Source of the DNA: Oceaniglobus ichthyenteri
GTDB lineage: Bacteria; Pseudomonadota; Alphaproteobacteria; Rhodobacterales; Rhodobacteraceae
Length of the DNA: 64,000 nt
Direction: 5' to 3'
Assembly: GCF_003057885.1 (NCBI RefSeq)
Contig: NZ_QAGK01000001.1
Span: 372,001-436,000, forward strand
The notes under the pieces were generated by a model that did not search any database, had not been told where the DNA came from, and was given only the letters and a program-made list of their open reading frames with translations. Of the stretch, positions 49,669 to 56,082 are shown one piece after another; the first letter of the stretch is position 1; every line of letters begins with the position of its first letter. The position numbers were made by a program, and so were the translations under genes.

Positions 49669-49919
49669 TGCGCCGCCCCTTCTTTTGTGCGCTCGGCAGG
49701 TGGGACATGACGCGGGCCAAAGATATCAGGCCTGAGCACATGCCGGGATACCTGCCCTTCAGTGCTGTCGTCGAGCTTCTTGGCCATATCGGCGGTGATG
49801 CTCTTAGCCTTCAGCAGATAGGAGATTTGTTGCTGCGAACAGCCAATCGCCTCAGCCAGCTTTGCCTGCGAGCCGTGGTGCCTAATGGCTCGTTCAACTT
49901 GTGTGCGGATCATGTTCAT
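49665..49919 (-). CDS. Cro-like repressor, first gene of the leftward operon
   Basis: 84 residues. MNMIRTQVERAIRHHGSQAK then LAEAIGCSQQQISYLLKAKS is a lambda-Cro/YdaS-type helix-turn-helix. The C-terminal 35 residues are Pro/Arg-rich. No ribosome site precedes the ATG at 49919, and the predicted transcription start falls on that codon, so translation may be leaderless. Divergent from the CI-like gene across a region with two operators. Confidence 0.8.
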   Translation of the reverse strand: MNMIRTQVERAIRHHGSQAKLAEAIGCSQQQISYLLKAKSITADMAKKLDDSTEGQVSRHVLRPDIFGPRHVPPAERTKEGAAQ

Positions 49920-49967
49920 ACAAGTTTACTAGTATAATGCTGGGGAGCAGTCAACTAGCAAACTTGT
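49920..49967. promoter_or_regulatory. immunity operators O1 (49920-49933) and O2 (49954-49967) with leftward and rightward promoters
   Basis: O1 ACAAGTTTACTAGT and O2, read on the other strand, ACAAGTTTGCTAGT differ at one of 14 bases. They lie back to back between the cro-like and repressor genes. Leftward promoter: TTGACT at 49949-49954, 17 bases, TAGTAA at 49926-49931; O1 covers its -10. Rightward promoter: TTGTCT at 49964-49969, 18 bases, TGGTAT at 49988-49993; O2 covers its -35. The arrangement fits a bistable switch. Confidence 0.75.
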
Positions 49968-50005
49968 CTGTCAGAAAACAAGGTGGCTGGTATGGTGTGT
50001 AGGAA

Positions 50006-50347
50006 ATGACGCTCGCTCAAAACACCAGACGAATCCGCCGCGAACGCGGCATGTCACAAGCTGCGCTGGCTGAGGCTGCGGGCGTGAAGCAACAGCTAAT
50101 TTCTCAAATTGAACGCGGCGTGAATACCACGACTAAAAAGCTTCCTGAGATTGCTCGCGCGCTGGGGTGCAGAGTTCACGACCTAGAGCCAAATTATCGG
50201 ACCGATGGGAGCGAGGACCAAGCCGAGCTGCTGAGCAAATTTAATCAGATTCTGAACGGCGAGAATGAAGCGCAATTGCAGATGCTAGACGACTATTTTG
50301 ACTTCCTTCTTTCAAAGTATCGCCAGCCTGATGATAGCAACGAATGA
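50006..50347 (+). CDS. CI-like XRE repressor (short type)
   Basis: 113 residues. MTLAQNTRRIRRERGMSQAA then LAEAAGVKQQLISQIERGVN is a standard XRE helix-turn-helix at the very N-terminus. The remainder (QAELLSKFNQILNGENEAQL, DYFDFLLSKYRQPDDSNE) is a helical dimerisation tail. No LexA-type peptidase domain is present, so induction would not follow RecA-stimulated self-cleavage. It should bind the ACWAGT-type dyads on both sides. Confidence 0.85.
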   Translation: MTLAQNTRRIRRERGMSQAALAEAAGVKQQLISQIERGVNTTTKKLPEIARALGCRVHDLEPNYRTDGSEDQAELLSKFNQILNGENEAQLQMLDDYFDFLLSKYRQPDDSNE

Positions 50348-50530
50348 ACGATTCAAGTTCCTCGATATCTAAAAGACTTGCCTTTTTTAACATCTCTTTC
50401 CGCATGCCGCGCCCCGCCCTGTTCTCAATTTGTTCACGTTACGTCAATGGCGCGGATTCGGTCAAGGATTGGCAAGGCGCGACTTAAACAAACTAATTTC
50501 TTGGAAATTTTAACCGCAAAGGAAACCAAA

Positions 50531-50803
50531 ATGGCCTCTATCGATGACCAAGTGAAGGATTTGCAGGCACAAATCCGACGCCAGGAAGAAGCAATTGATA
50601 TACTGATGAAATCAATTCAGGATCTTGCAATCTACAGCCACTTTCAGCACGGCGGCCAACCTGACGGAGAATGGGCACGCGAAACCGAAAAACGCCCGAC
50701 ACCAAAATCAGTCTGGAACCGAGCGTATCTGGCGTATTTCAAGGTCCGTGTTTCTGGCGGTTATCCTCCAAAGCAGATTGTCGCCGCTGCGGAACCGGAA
50801 TGA
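50531..50803 (+). CDS. small coiled-coil protein downstream of the repressor
   Basis: 90 residues from MASIDDQVKDLQAQIRRQEE with AAAGGAAACC upstream; a longer in-frame extension lacks coding character. The first 40 residues are a coiled coil; the rest (KSVWNRAYLAYFKVRVSGGY) is unassigned. It is on the repressor's strand, 183 bases downstream, and so may be expressed in the lysogen, for example as an exclusion or repressor-modulating protein. Confidence 0.6.
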   Translation: MASIDDQVKDLQAQIRRQEEAIDILMKSIQDLAIYSHFQHGGQPDGEWARETEKRPTPKSVWNRAYLAYFKVRVSGGYPPKQIVAAAEPE

Positions 50804-51049
50804 TTATTCGATACTGACCAGACGATAGGTCAGCCGAGACCCCTTGTATCTGATATCAACCCTGTCCCCGGCTGCCTCAACGGTGCAATCAGGATCATCA
50901 TCGACCCGCACCACGCTGCGCGCGATGCTTGGCATACTGTCCGCGTGGCCTTGGCGCGCCACAGCGGAGTCCATCGCATGGCGTGCCACTGGGCCGATTT
51001 CGTCGGCAAGCGCCTGAAGGCCCGCGAGCAATGCAAAATTTGACGGCAT
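50804..51049 (-). CDS. small phage protein of the immunity region
   Basis: 81 residues from MPSNFALLAGLQALADEIGP; GAAAGG precedes the ATG at 51049. Helical N-half, beta C-half (VEAAGDRVDIRYKGSRLTYR). It points toward the repressor block, opposite to its neighbours. No family recognised. Confidence 0.6.
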   Translation of the reverse strand: MPSNFALLAGLQALADEIGPVARHAMDSAVARQGHADSMPSIARSVVRVDDDPDCTVEAAGDRVDIRYKGSRLTYRLVSIE

Positions 51050-51074
51050 TCTTTCACCTTTCAATAGAGTAGAG

Positions 51075-51100
51075 ACCCGGCCCCGCGCCGGGTTTTTCTT
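51075..51100 (+). terminator. rightward terminator between repressor block and right early operon
   Basis: Stem CCCGGC/GCCGGG (51076-51081 and 51087-51092) with a 5-base loop, then TTTTTCTTT. It would stop rightward transcripts from the repressor unit before the right early promoter, insulating lytic genes in the lysogen. Confidence 0.8.
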
Positions 51101-51130
51101 TGCCTACTGTAGCAGGTGATTCTGTTAATT

Positions 51131-51177
51131 ACTAGATTTCTTGTTTTCCCACTTGACCGGCTCACTAGTTTACTTGT
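51131..51177 (+). promoter_or_regulatory. right early operator-promoter: O3 (51131-51144), O4 (51164-51177)
   Basis: O3 ACTAGATTTCTTGT and O4 ACTAGTTTACTTGT match the dyad of O1/O2 (ACTAG-N4-CTTGT core). A TTGACC at 51153-51158 lies between them, with a GTACAC at 17-base spacing, so repressor at O4 would block the -10 region. The first gene starts at 51228 behind GGAGAG. This is the pL-like control point for the recombination and integration genes. Confidence 0.7.
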
Positions 51178-51227
51178 ACACCTTCCCTATCACCGGCCTC
51201 ACGGCCACCGGATAGGAGAGACGCAAG

Positions 51228-51524
51228 ATGAATATCCCCTCCACGCTTTTCATGGTCTGGACAGACTTTGGCCCAGCCATCGGCCAGGGTGTCGAAGCAG
51301 ACCCGGCCCCCATGTTTGATGATGCCGTTGATCAATACGCCGAGGCCCGCCGCGATGATCGCGCCGCCATCATCTGGCGCATCGACACCCCGCACAATGG
51401 TCAGGCTGGCATGGCAACAGATGTAACCGCCGATGCCGAAGATTGCATCCGCCGCCGCTGCGCCGCCAGCTGCACCGATCTGCCCGATTGGCTGTTTGAT
51501 CGCCACCAGATCGCAGCCGAATGA
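51228..51524 (+). CDS. first gene of the right early operon, unknown function
   Basis: 98 residues, acidic: MNIPSTLFMVWTDFGPAIGQ, then DDAVDQYAEARRDDRAAIIW and DAEDCIRRRCAASCTDLPDW. GGAGAG ribosome site. Its first-in-operon position and acidic nature suggest an early host-interaction or DNA-mimic protein, but no family is recognised. Confidence 0.7.
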   Translation: MNIPSTLFMVWTDFGPAIGQGVEADPAPMFDDAVDQYAEARRDDRAAIIWRIDTPHNGQAGMATDVTADAEDCIRRRCAASCTDLPDWLFDRHQIAAE

Positions 51525-51865
51525 CCCCCGAAATAACTGCCACGCGCCAATCCCAAAACGGCGCGCACCTTCCGGGGGCGGTGAAGTCCTCCCCACTGTC
51601 CCCGGACTTTTCAGATCACACCCTCGCCAGCCAGCACGGCGCGCCTTGGGGCCACATCGACACAATCCGCGAAATACTGCGGGCGAAGGAGAAGAGCGCA
51701 ATGACCTATCATGAGTATCTTAAGGCGGTGAACGAAGCTGCCTACGCCGCATTGCGCCGGGGCTTGAGTGACGCCCGCGATGTCAGCGCCTTACGCCAGA
51801 TTGCCGCCGCAACCGACGCGCTTGTCGATCAAAACGCGCCCCGTGCTCTGGGGAATGCACAGTGA
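51521..51865 (+). CDS. early phage protein of unknown function
   Basis: 114 residues with ATGA overlap at its start. A low-complexity first part (QNGAHLPGAVKSSPLSPDFS) and a helical C-terminal half (TYHEYLKAVNEAAYAALRRG). An internal ATG (MTYHEYLKAVNEA) could be the real start of the compact helical protein. Function unknown. Confidence 0.6.
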   Translation: MTPEITATRQSQNGAHLPGAVKSSPLSPDFSDHTLASQHGAPWGHIDTIREILRAKEKSAMTYHEYLKAVNEAAYAALRRGLSDARDVSALRQIAAATDALVDQNAPRALGNAQ

Positions 51866-52089
51866 TCCGCCCCGACGAAAACCTTGAGGCGTTCCACCTC
51901 TATGACAGCGCGCGCGAAATCCCAGCGCCCGACGACACGCCCTATCCACCGGCCATCTGCCTGTTGATCTGGATCACCATCACCATCGCCGTTTGGCTGG
52001 CCATGGTTGTCGCTTGGAAGGCCGCCGGTTGGATTTTCGGCAAGGCCATCGCCCAGGCTGCATTCGATGCCGCCGCATGCGCATTTTGA
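51862..52089 (+). CDS. small membrane protein, GTG start
   Basis: 75 residues. GTGA overlap with the preceding stop. After a polar 30-residue front, a strong membrane helix (PAICLLIWITITIAVWLAMV) and a second Ala-rich segment follow. Unknown role; small early membrane proteins can affect superinfection or host division. Confidence 0.65.
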   Translation: MIRPDENLEAFHLYDSAREIPAPDDTPYPPAICLLIWITITIAVWLAMVVAWKAAGWIFGKAIAQAAFDAAACAF

Positions 52090-52102
52090 GAGGATAACGA
52101 CA

Positions 52103-53248
52103 ATGAATGATATGACCGTTACCGAACCGAATACGGCAATCGCCCTGCCTGCCCCCACGCAACTTGCGGCGGTGCTGACCAACAAGGCCGAAACCAACGA
52201 CCTGTTGGCTCGCATGATCGCCGATGGTGACGCCGAGTTCGCAAGCCTATCCCCCGATACGGCGAAGGGTCGAAAGGCGCTGATTTCCCTCGCCAACAAG
52301 GCCAGCACAACGCGCGCCGAAATTATCAGGCAGGCGAAGGCCCTGACCGAAGAATGGCGCACCAAGACCGCCGCAGTAAACGCGGGAAAAAAGGCTTTTG
52401 AGGATGGTCTTGCCGAGGCGCGCGACAAGTGGCGGAAACCCGTCACAGATTGGGAGGTGGCCGAGGAATCGCGCGTTGAGATGCACCAGCGAAACCTCAA
52501 TTCCTTTGACTTGGGGAGGGTGGATGGATCGTCTTCATCCGAAGATATTCGCGCCTGGGTCGCCCACGTCGAGGCCCTGACCACCGGCCCGGAATGGGAT
52601 GAATTTCAGCCGATAGCCGAGGCCCGCAAGGAAGCAGCGCTGGCGCACTATCGCACGTTGCTGGCAGCCGCCGTGAAGGCCGAAGCCGACGCCGCCGAAC
52701 TGGCCCGCCTGCGGGCCGAAGCTGATGCGCGCGCCCGGAAGGATGCCGAAGAAGCCGCCGCGAAAGCAGAGGCCGACCGGCTGGCTGCTGAGAAGGTCAA
52801 GCAGGAACGTATTGCAGCTGAAAAGATCGAGGCCGACCGCATTGCGGCCGAACGCGCGGAGGTAAAGCGGATCGCAGATGAAAAGGCCGAGGCTGCTCGC
52901 CGTGAGCAGCACGAGCGAGACAAGGCCGAAGCCGCAGAGCGCGCCCGGGTCGAAGCGCAGCAGCAGGCCGAACACGACCGGATTGCCGCAGATGAGCGGC
53001 ACAAGAAGGAACTGGCCGAGGCGAAGGCCCGCGAAGAAGCGGCAGCGCAGCGGGAACGTGACCGGCTCGAAATCGAACGCAGGGCCGAAGCTGATGCGCG
53101 CGCCAAACGTGAAGCCGATCAGGCGCACCGTGCGCGGATCAGGAACGAAATCGCAGCGGGCCTGAAAGCGCTCGAAGCCGGGAATTGGTTTGCACTGGCC
53201 GACGCCCTGATCGACGGCAAGGTGCCACATTGTGAGGTGAGAATATGA
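52103..53248 (+). CDS. long coiled-coil protein of the recombination operon
   Basis: 381 residues from MNDMTVTEPNTAIALPAPTQ; GAGAGGA ribosome site. Residues ~1-175 form a helical head (TRAEIIRQAKALTEEWRTKT). Residues ~185-350 are an Ala/Glu/Lys/Arg coiled coil (AKAEADRLAAEKVKQERIAA). It resembles DUF1351-like and similar proteins encoded just before phage exonuclease/annealing genes. It overlaps the exonuclease start by four bases, so it is probably a partner of that recombination machinery. Confidence 0.7.
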   Translation: MNDMTVTEPNTAIALPAPTQLAAVLTNKAETNDLLARMIADGDAEFASLSPDTAKGRKALISLANKASTTRAEIIRQAKALTEEWRTKTAAVNAGKKAFEDGLAEARDKWRKPVTDWEVAEESRVEMHQRNLNSFDLGRVDGSSSSEDIRAWVAHVEALTTGPEWDEFQPIAEARKEAALAHYRTLLAAAVKAEADAAELARLRAEADARARKDAEEAAAKAEADRLAAEKVKQERIAAEKIEADRIAAERAEVKRIADEKAEAARREQHERDKAEAAERARVEAQQQAEHDRIAADERHKKELAEAKAREEAAAQRERDRLEIERRAEADARAKREADQAHRARIRNEIAAGLKALEAGNWFALADALIDGKVPHCEVRI

Positions 53249-54201
53249 GCGACTTCCTGAAATCCGGCGTCCACCAAATTGACGCTGACCGATACCACGC
53301 TGATCCGTGTCAGGCCCCCAGCCTATCCAGCACCGTCGCCAAGATACTGCTGGCCCAATCGCCGCTTCACGCATGGACCGCATCGCCACGGCTAAACCCG
53401 GATTGGGAACCGAAAGACAGCAAGACGTTTGATATTGGTAGGGCCGCACACCGGGCGACCCTGGGCGCTGGATCAGACTTCTGCGCCATCCCAGACGGCA
53501 TTCTCGCCAGCAATGGCGCGGCATCGACCAAGGCTGCAAAGGACTTCATCGCCGAAGCGCGTGACGCTGGCCTGACGCCATTGAAGTCCGGAGAGGTGGT
53601 GCAGATCGACGCCATGAAGGCCAAGATCGCTGACAAGCTGACCGCGCTACAGATCGACCTGGACCCCGCTCACTCGGAAATCGTCGCGTTAGCACAGATG
53701 GATAGCATCTGGTGCCGCGCCATGATCGACAATGTGCCGGCCGATCCGCGTGCGCCATTGTACGACTTCAAAACCACCACCGACGCCAGCCCGGACGCCG
53801 CCATGCGCGCCGTGATGAATTACGGATACGATATTCAGGCTGCGCACTATCTCGACACATGGAAGGCCGCGACCGGCGATGATCGCCTGTTCCGGTTTAT
53901 CTTCCAGGAAAAAGAGGCCCCGTTTGAGGTCTCCGTGATCGAGGTCGGCCCGGACTCACTGGCGATGGCTCGCAAGAAGATCGCCCGAGCGCGCGCGATG
54001 TGGGCAAATTGCCTGCACGCCGACGACTGGCCCGGCTATCCGCTTGGGGTTCATCGGATCGAACTGCCCGAGTTCTTCCACGCCAAATGGTTGGAGCGCG
54101 AAAGCGTTGATGCCGATTACAAGCGCCGCACCGGCAGGGATGTGCTCGACGCCGCCCGCCAATGGCAATCCCCAGAAACCTATCGCATCGCAGGAGAGTG
54201 A
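53245..54201 (+). CDS. RecE-like exonuclease (exodeoxyribonuclease VIII/PD-(D/E)XK, DUF3799)
   Basis: 318 residues. LSSTVAKILLAQSPLHAWTA is the family's N-terminal phrase. The nuclease core has CRAMIDNVPADP (Asp162), LYDFKTTTDASP (Asp174, Lys176) and GYDIQAAHYLDTW with the Gln/Tyr of motif III. It degrades one strand of duplex ends so an annealing or strand-exchange protein can act. The Sak4-like ATPase lies two genes later, completing a phage recombination module. Confidence 0.88.
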   Translation: MSDFLKSGVHQIDADRYHADPCQAPSLSSTVAKILLAQSPLHAWTASPRLNPDWEPKDSKTFDIGRAAHRATLGAGSDFCAIPDGILASNGAASTKAAKDFIAEARDAGLTPLKSGEVVQIDAMKAKIADKLTALQIDLDPAHSEIVALAQMDSIWCRAMIDNVPADPRAPLYDFKTTTDASPDAAMRAVMNYGYDIQAAHYLDTWKAATGDDRLFRFIFQEKEAPFEVSVIEVGPDSLAMARKKIARARAMWANCLHADDWPGYPLGVHRIELPEFFHAKWLERESVDADYKRRTGRDVLDAARQWQSPETYRIAGE

Positions 54202-54203
54202 CC

Positions 54204-54431
54204 ATGACACAGTTTGTAGCCGTGAGGTTCAACCCGTGGGATTATCGGTCCTACACCTATTGCCATGACGGAGAGCCAGTTGCCCCTGGCGACATGGTGG
54301 AGGTCAACACCCCGAAGGAAGGACCGAAGACTGTGGTGGTTGAGTCGGTGACCAACACCGCCCCGGCGTTCCAGTGCAAGCCCGTTTCGCGAGTGATCAA
54401 GCGCACCGCCGATGACGAGGTGACGGAATGA
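54204..54431 (+). CDS. small phage protein between exonuclease and Sak4-like genes
   Basis: 75 residues from MTQFVAVRFNPWDYRSYTYC, beta-rich (HDGEPVAPGDMVEVNTPKEG). The pattern (V-x-F-x-P and G-D-x-V-x-V) looks like a small SH3-like barrel. ATGA overlap with the next gene. Possibly an accessory DNA-binding protein. Confidence 0.65.
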   Translation: MTQFVAVRFNPWDYRSYTYCHDGEPVAPGDMVEVNTPKEGPKTVVVESVTNTAPAFQCKPVSRVIKRTADDEVTE

Positions 54432-55528
54432 GCGCCATGATCCGCTTCATCCCCGTCGCCGAACTGAACGACCCCCTGACGCTGGCCATCGGCCTGTCTG
54501 GTGGGTCGGGCACCGGCAAGACCTATTCCGCCCTGCTGATGGCGCGGGGCATCGCAGAGGTTACGACTGGCAAGACCGGCGCACCCATCGGTTATGTGGA
54601 CACGGAAAACCGTCGCGCCCTGCATTACAAGCAAGCGTTCCCAGAAATGTGCCATTTCGACATGAAAGCCGTGGACGACGCCGGGAAAATGATCGGCTTT
54701 GGCCCGGAGCGGTGGATTGAAGTGATCGACGCCGCAGAGGCCGCAAATCTGCCAGTGGTGATCTTGGACAGCTTTTCTCACGCTTGGGAGGGCGTTGGCG
54801 GGGTTCTGGACCTGCAAGCGCAGGTGTTGGACCGGCTGACCGGCGGTGACGACAGCAAGAAAAACCAGCGCAGCCAGTTGGCGTGGGCAGAGGTAAAGCC
54901 TCGCTATCGCCGCCTGATCGACCGGATTGTACGCGCCAAATGCTCGATGATTATCTGCACCCGCGCAAAGCCAGTCATGCAGGAGAAATCTGCCAAGACA
55001 GGGTGGAAGGAAGTCAACGCCCGCGCCACAAAAACGCGCCGTCAGGATGTGCCGTGGGATCCGGCGAGCGATGGCGACCTGATGTTTGAAATGACCGCAA
55101 TGGTGATCCTCGACCCATCAGCCCCTGGCTGCCCGGTGCATCAAATCAAAGTCGCCGATCAGTTCAAAGGTCTGCTCGATGCCCGGCGCCCCATGGGCGT
55201 GGAAACAGGGCGCGCCATGGCCGAATGGGCGAAGAGCCAAGGCAGCGGGCAACAGGATAAGGCAGTTCTCGACTCGGCTCGCGAGGCGGCGCGTGGCGGC
55301 AAGGAGGCTTTCACCACCTGGTGGAACGAACACAAAGAGGATCGCGCTTTGGTCAAGACGATACTGGCCGAATGCCAGGATTTGGCGGCGAACGCGGATG
55401 CAGCGAAGGACGAAAGCGAGAGCGACGATCCATTTGCAAACACGGATGACGCCCCACGCCTCACCCCCGAACAAGAAGCCGAAATCCAGCGCGAAATTGA
55501 CGAACGGAACGCGAGGGAGTCGGCGTGA
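54428..55528 (+). CDS. Sak4-like RecA-fold ATPase (AAA_24), recombination mediator
   Basis: 366 residues. Walker A LSGGSGTGKTYSALLMARG (GGSGTGKT at 25-32), Walker B LPVVILDSFSHAWEG, and RAKCSMIICTRAKPV as the sensor strand. C-terminal acidic tail (DAAKDESESDDPFANTDDA). Sak4 proteins are phage single-strand annealing/Rad51-like recombinases working with an exonuclease, here the RecE-like enzyme. The acidic tail resembles SSB- or RecA-type regulatory tails. Confidence 0.85.
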   Translation: MSAMIRFIPVAELNDPLTLAIGLSGGSGTGKTYSALLMARGIAEVTTGKTGAPIGYVDTENRRALHYKQAFPEMCHFDMKAVDDAGKMIGFGPERWIEVIDAAEAANLPVVILDSFSHAWEGVGGVLDLQAQVLDRLTGGDDSKKNQRSQLAWAEVKPRYRRLIDRIVRAKCSMIICTRAKPVMQEKSAKTGWKEVNARATKTRRQDVPWDPASDGDLMFEMTAMVILDPSAPGCPVHQIKVADQFKGLLDARRPMGVETGRAMAEWAKSQGSGQQDKAVLDSAREAARGGKEAFTTWWNEHKEDRALVKTILAECQDLAANADAAKDESESDDPFANTDDAPRLTPEQEAEIQREIDERNARESA

Positions 55529-56082
55529 CCCTGCGCCCGAATGGGACGCTGGTTTTCAAGTGGAACGAGCATGATATCAGAGTTTCCGAAATCCTCTCCC
55601 TGACGGATCAGAAGCCTCTTTTCGGCAGTCGGTCGGGGAAGAACGCAAAATCACACTGGATCGTATTCATGAAACCCGACTTCGATCGGCAGCAAATGGA
55701 CAGAAAGAGGATACCCTCCGATGAGCGAACACGCCCGCATGGTGCAGGATTTCGAAACGTCAGAGAGCCACGCCCACGATCCCGAGGGCCGCTTGCCGCA
55801 TGGATCAGGCATTGTGATCGCGCTGATCGCCAGCATTCCGATACTGCTATTTGTCGGCGGCTTTATCTGGCGTGTGGTGGTGTGATGGCCGAAATTACCG
55901 ACATCACCCGCGAAATGAAACACGCCTGCGCCCTGCGCGAATTGCGCATGCGGCGCAGCACATATCCGAGGTGGGTGCGCGCCAAGAAAATGCGCCAATC
56001 CGAAGCCGACCGCGAAATCGCCGTCATGAAGGCCATCGCTGATGATTACGCCGCGCCGGATCTGTTGGGCGGGGTGGAGTAA
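55525..56082 (+). CDS. possible fused reading frame spanning two or three small genes
   Basis: An open frame of 185 codons begins with a GTG overlapping the Sak4-like stop. The first ~65 residues (MTLRPNGTLVFKWNEHDIRV, SEILSLTDQKPLFGSRSGKN) look like real protein. The next ~55 residues look like the out-of-frame shadow of the small membrane gene at 55721. The last 65 are a separate small gene with its own start at 55885. Either the first gene lost its stop through a small indel near 55720, or the three overlap naturally. Treat the joined product as doubtful. Confidence 0.3.
   Translation: MTLRPNGTLVFKWNEHDIRVSEILSLTDQKPLFGSRSGKNAKSHWIVFMKPDFDRQQMDRKRIPSDERTRPHGAGFRNVREPRPRSRGPLAAWIRHCDRADRQHSDTAICRRLYLACGGVMAEITDITREMKHACALRELRMRRSTYPRWVRAKKMRQSEADREIAVMKAIADDYAAPDLLGGVE
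55721..55885 (+). CDS. small membrane protein overlapping the frame at 55525
   Basis: 54 residues: MSEHARMVQDFETSESHAHD then a membrane helix GSGIVIALIASIPILLFVGG and a short C-terminus. Its ATG follows a CCTCCG stretch without a strong ribosome site, and its stop overlaps the next start as TGATG. The clear transmembrane helix supports it as the coding phase in this stretch. Confidence 0.55.
   Translation: MSEHARMVQDFETSESHAHDPEGRLPHGSGIVIALIASIPILLFVGGFIWRVVV
55885..56082 (+). CDS. small basic phage protein
   Basis: 65 residues: MAEITDITREMKHACALREL then RMRRSTYPRWVRAKKMRQSE and an acidic tail. The phrase Y-P-x-W-V-x-x-x-x-M/K is common in small phage proteins encoded among early genes. 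Coupled at both ends (TGATG and TAATG). Function unknown. Confidence 0.65.
   Translation: MAEITDITREMKHACALRELRMRRSTYPRWVRAKKMRQSEADREIAVMKAIADDYAAPDLLGGVE

Noticed and set aside
52535-53539. Minus-strand frame opposite the coiled-coil gene
   Set aside because: The Ala/Glu/Lys repeat of the real gene produces long open antisense frames; no start signal.
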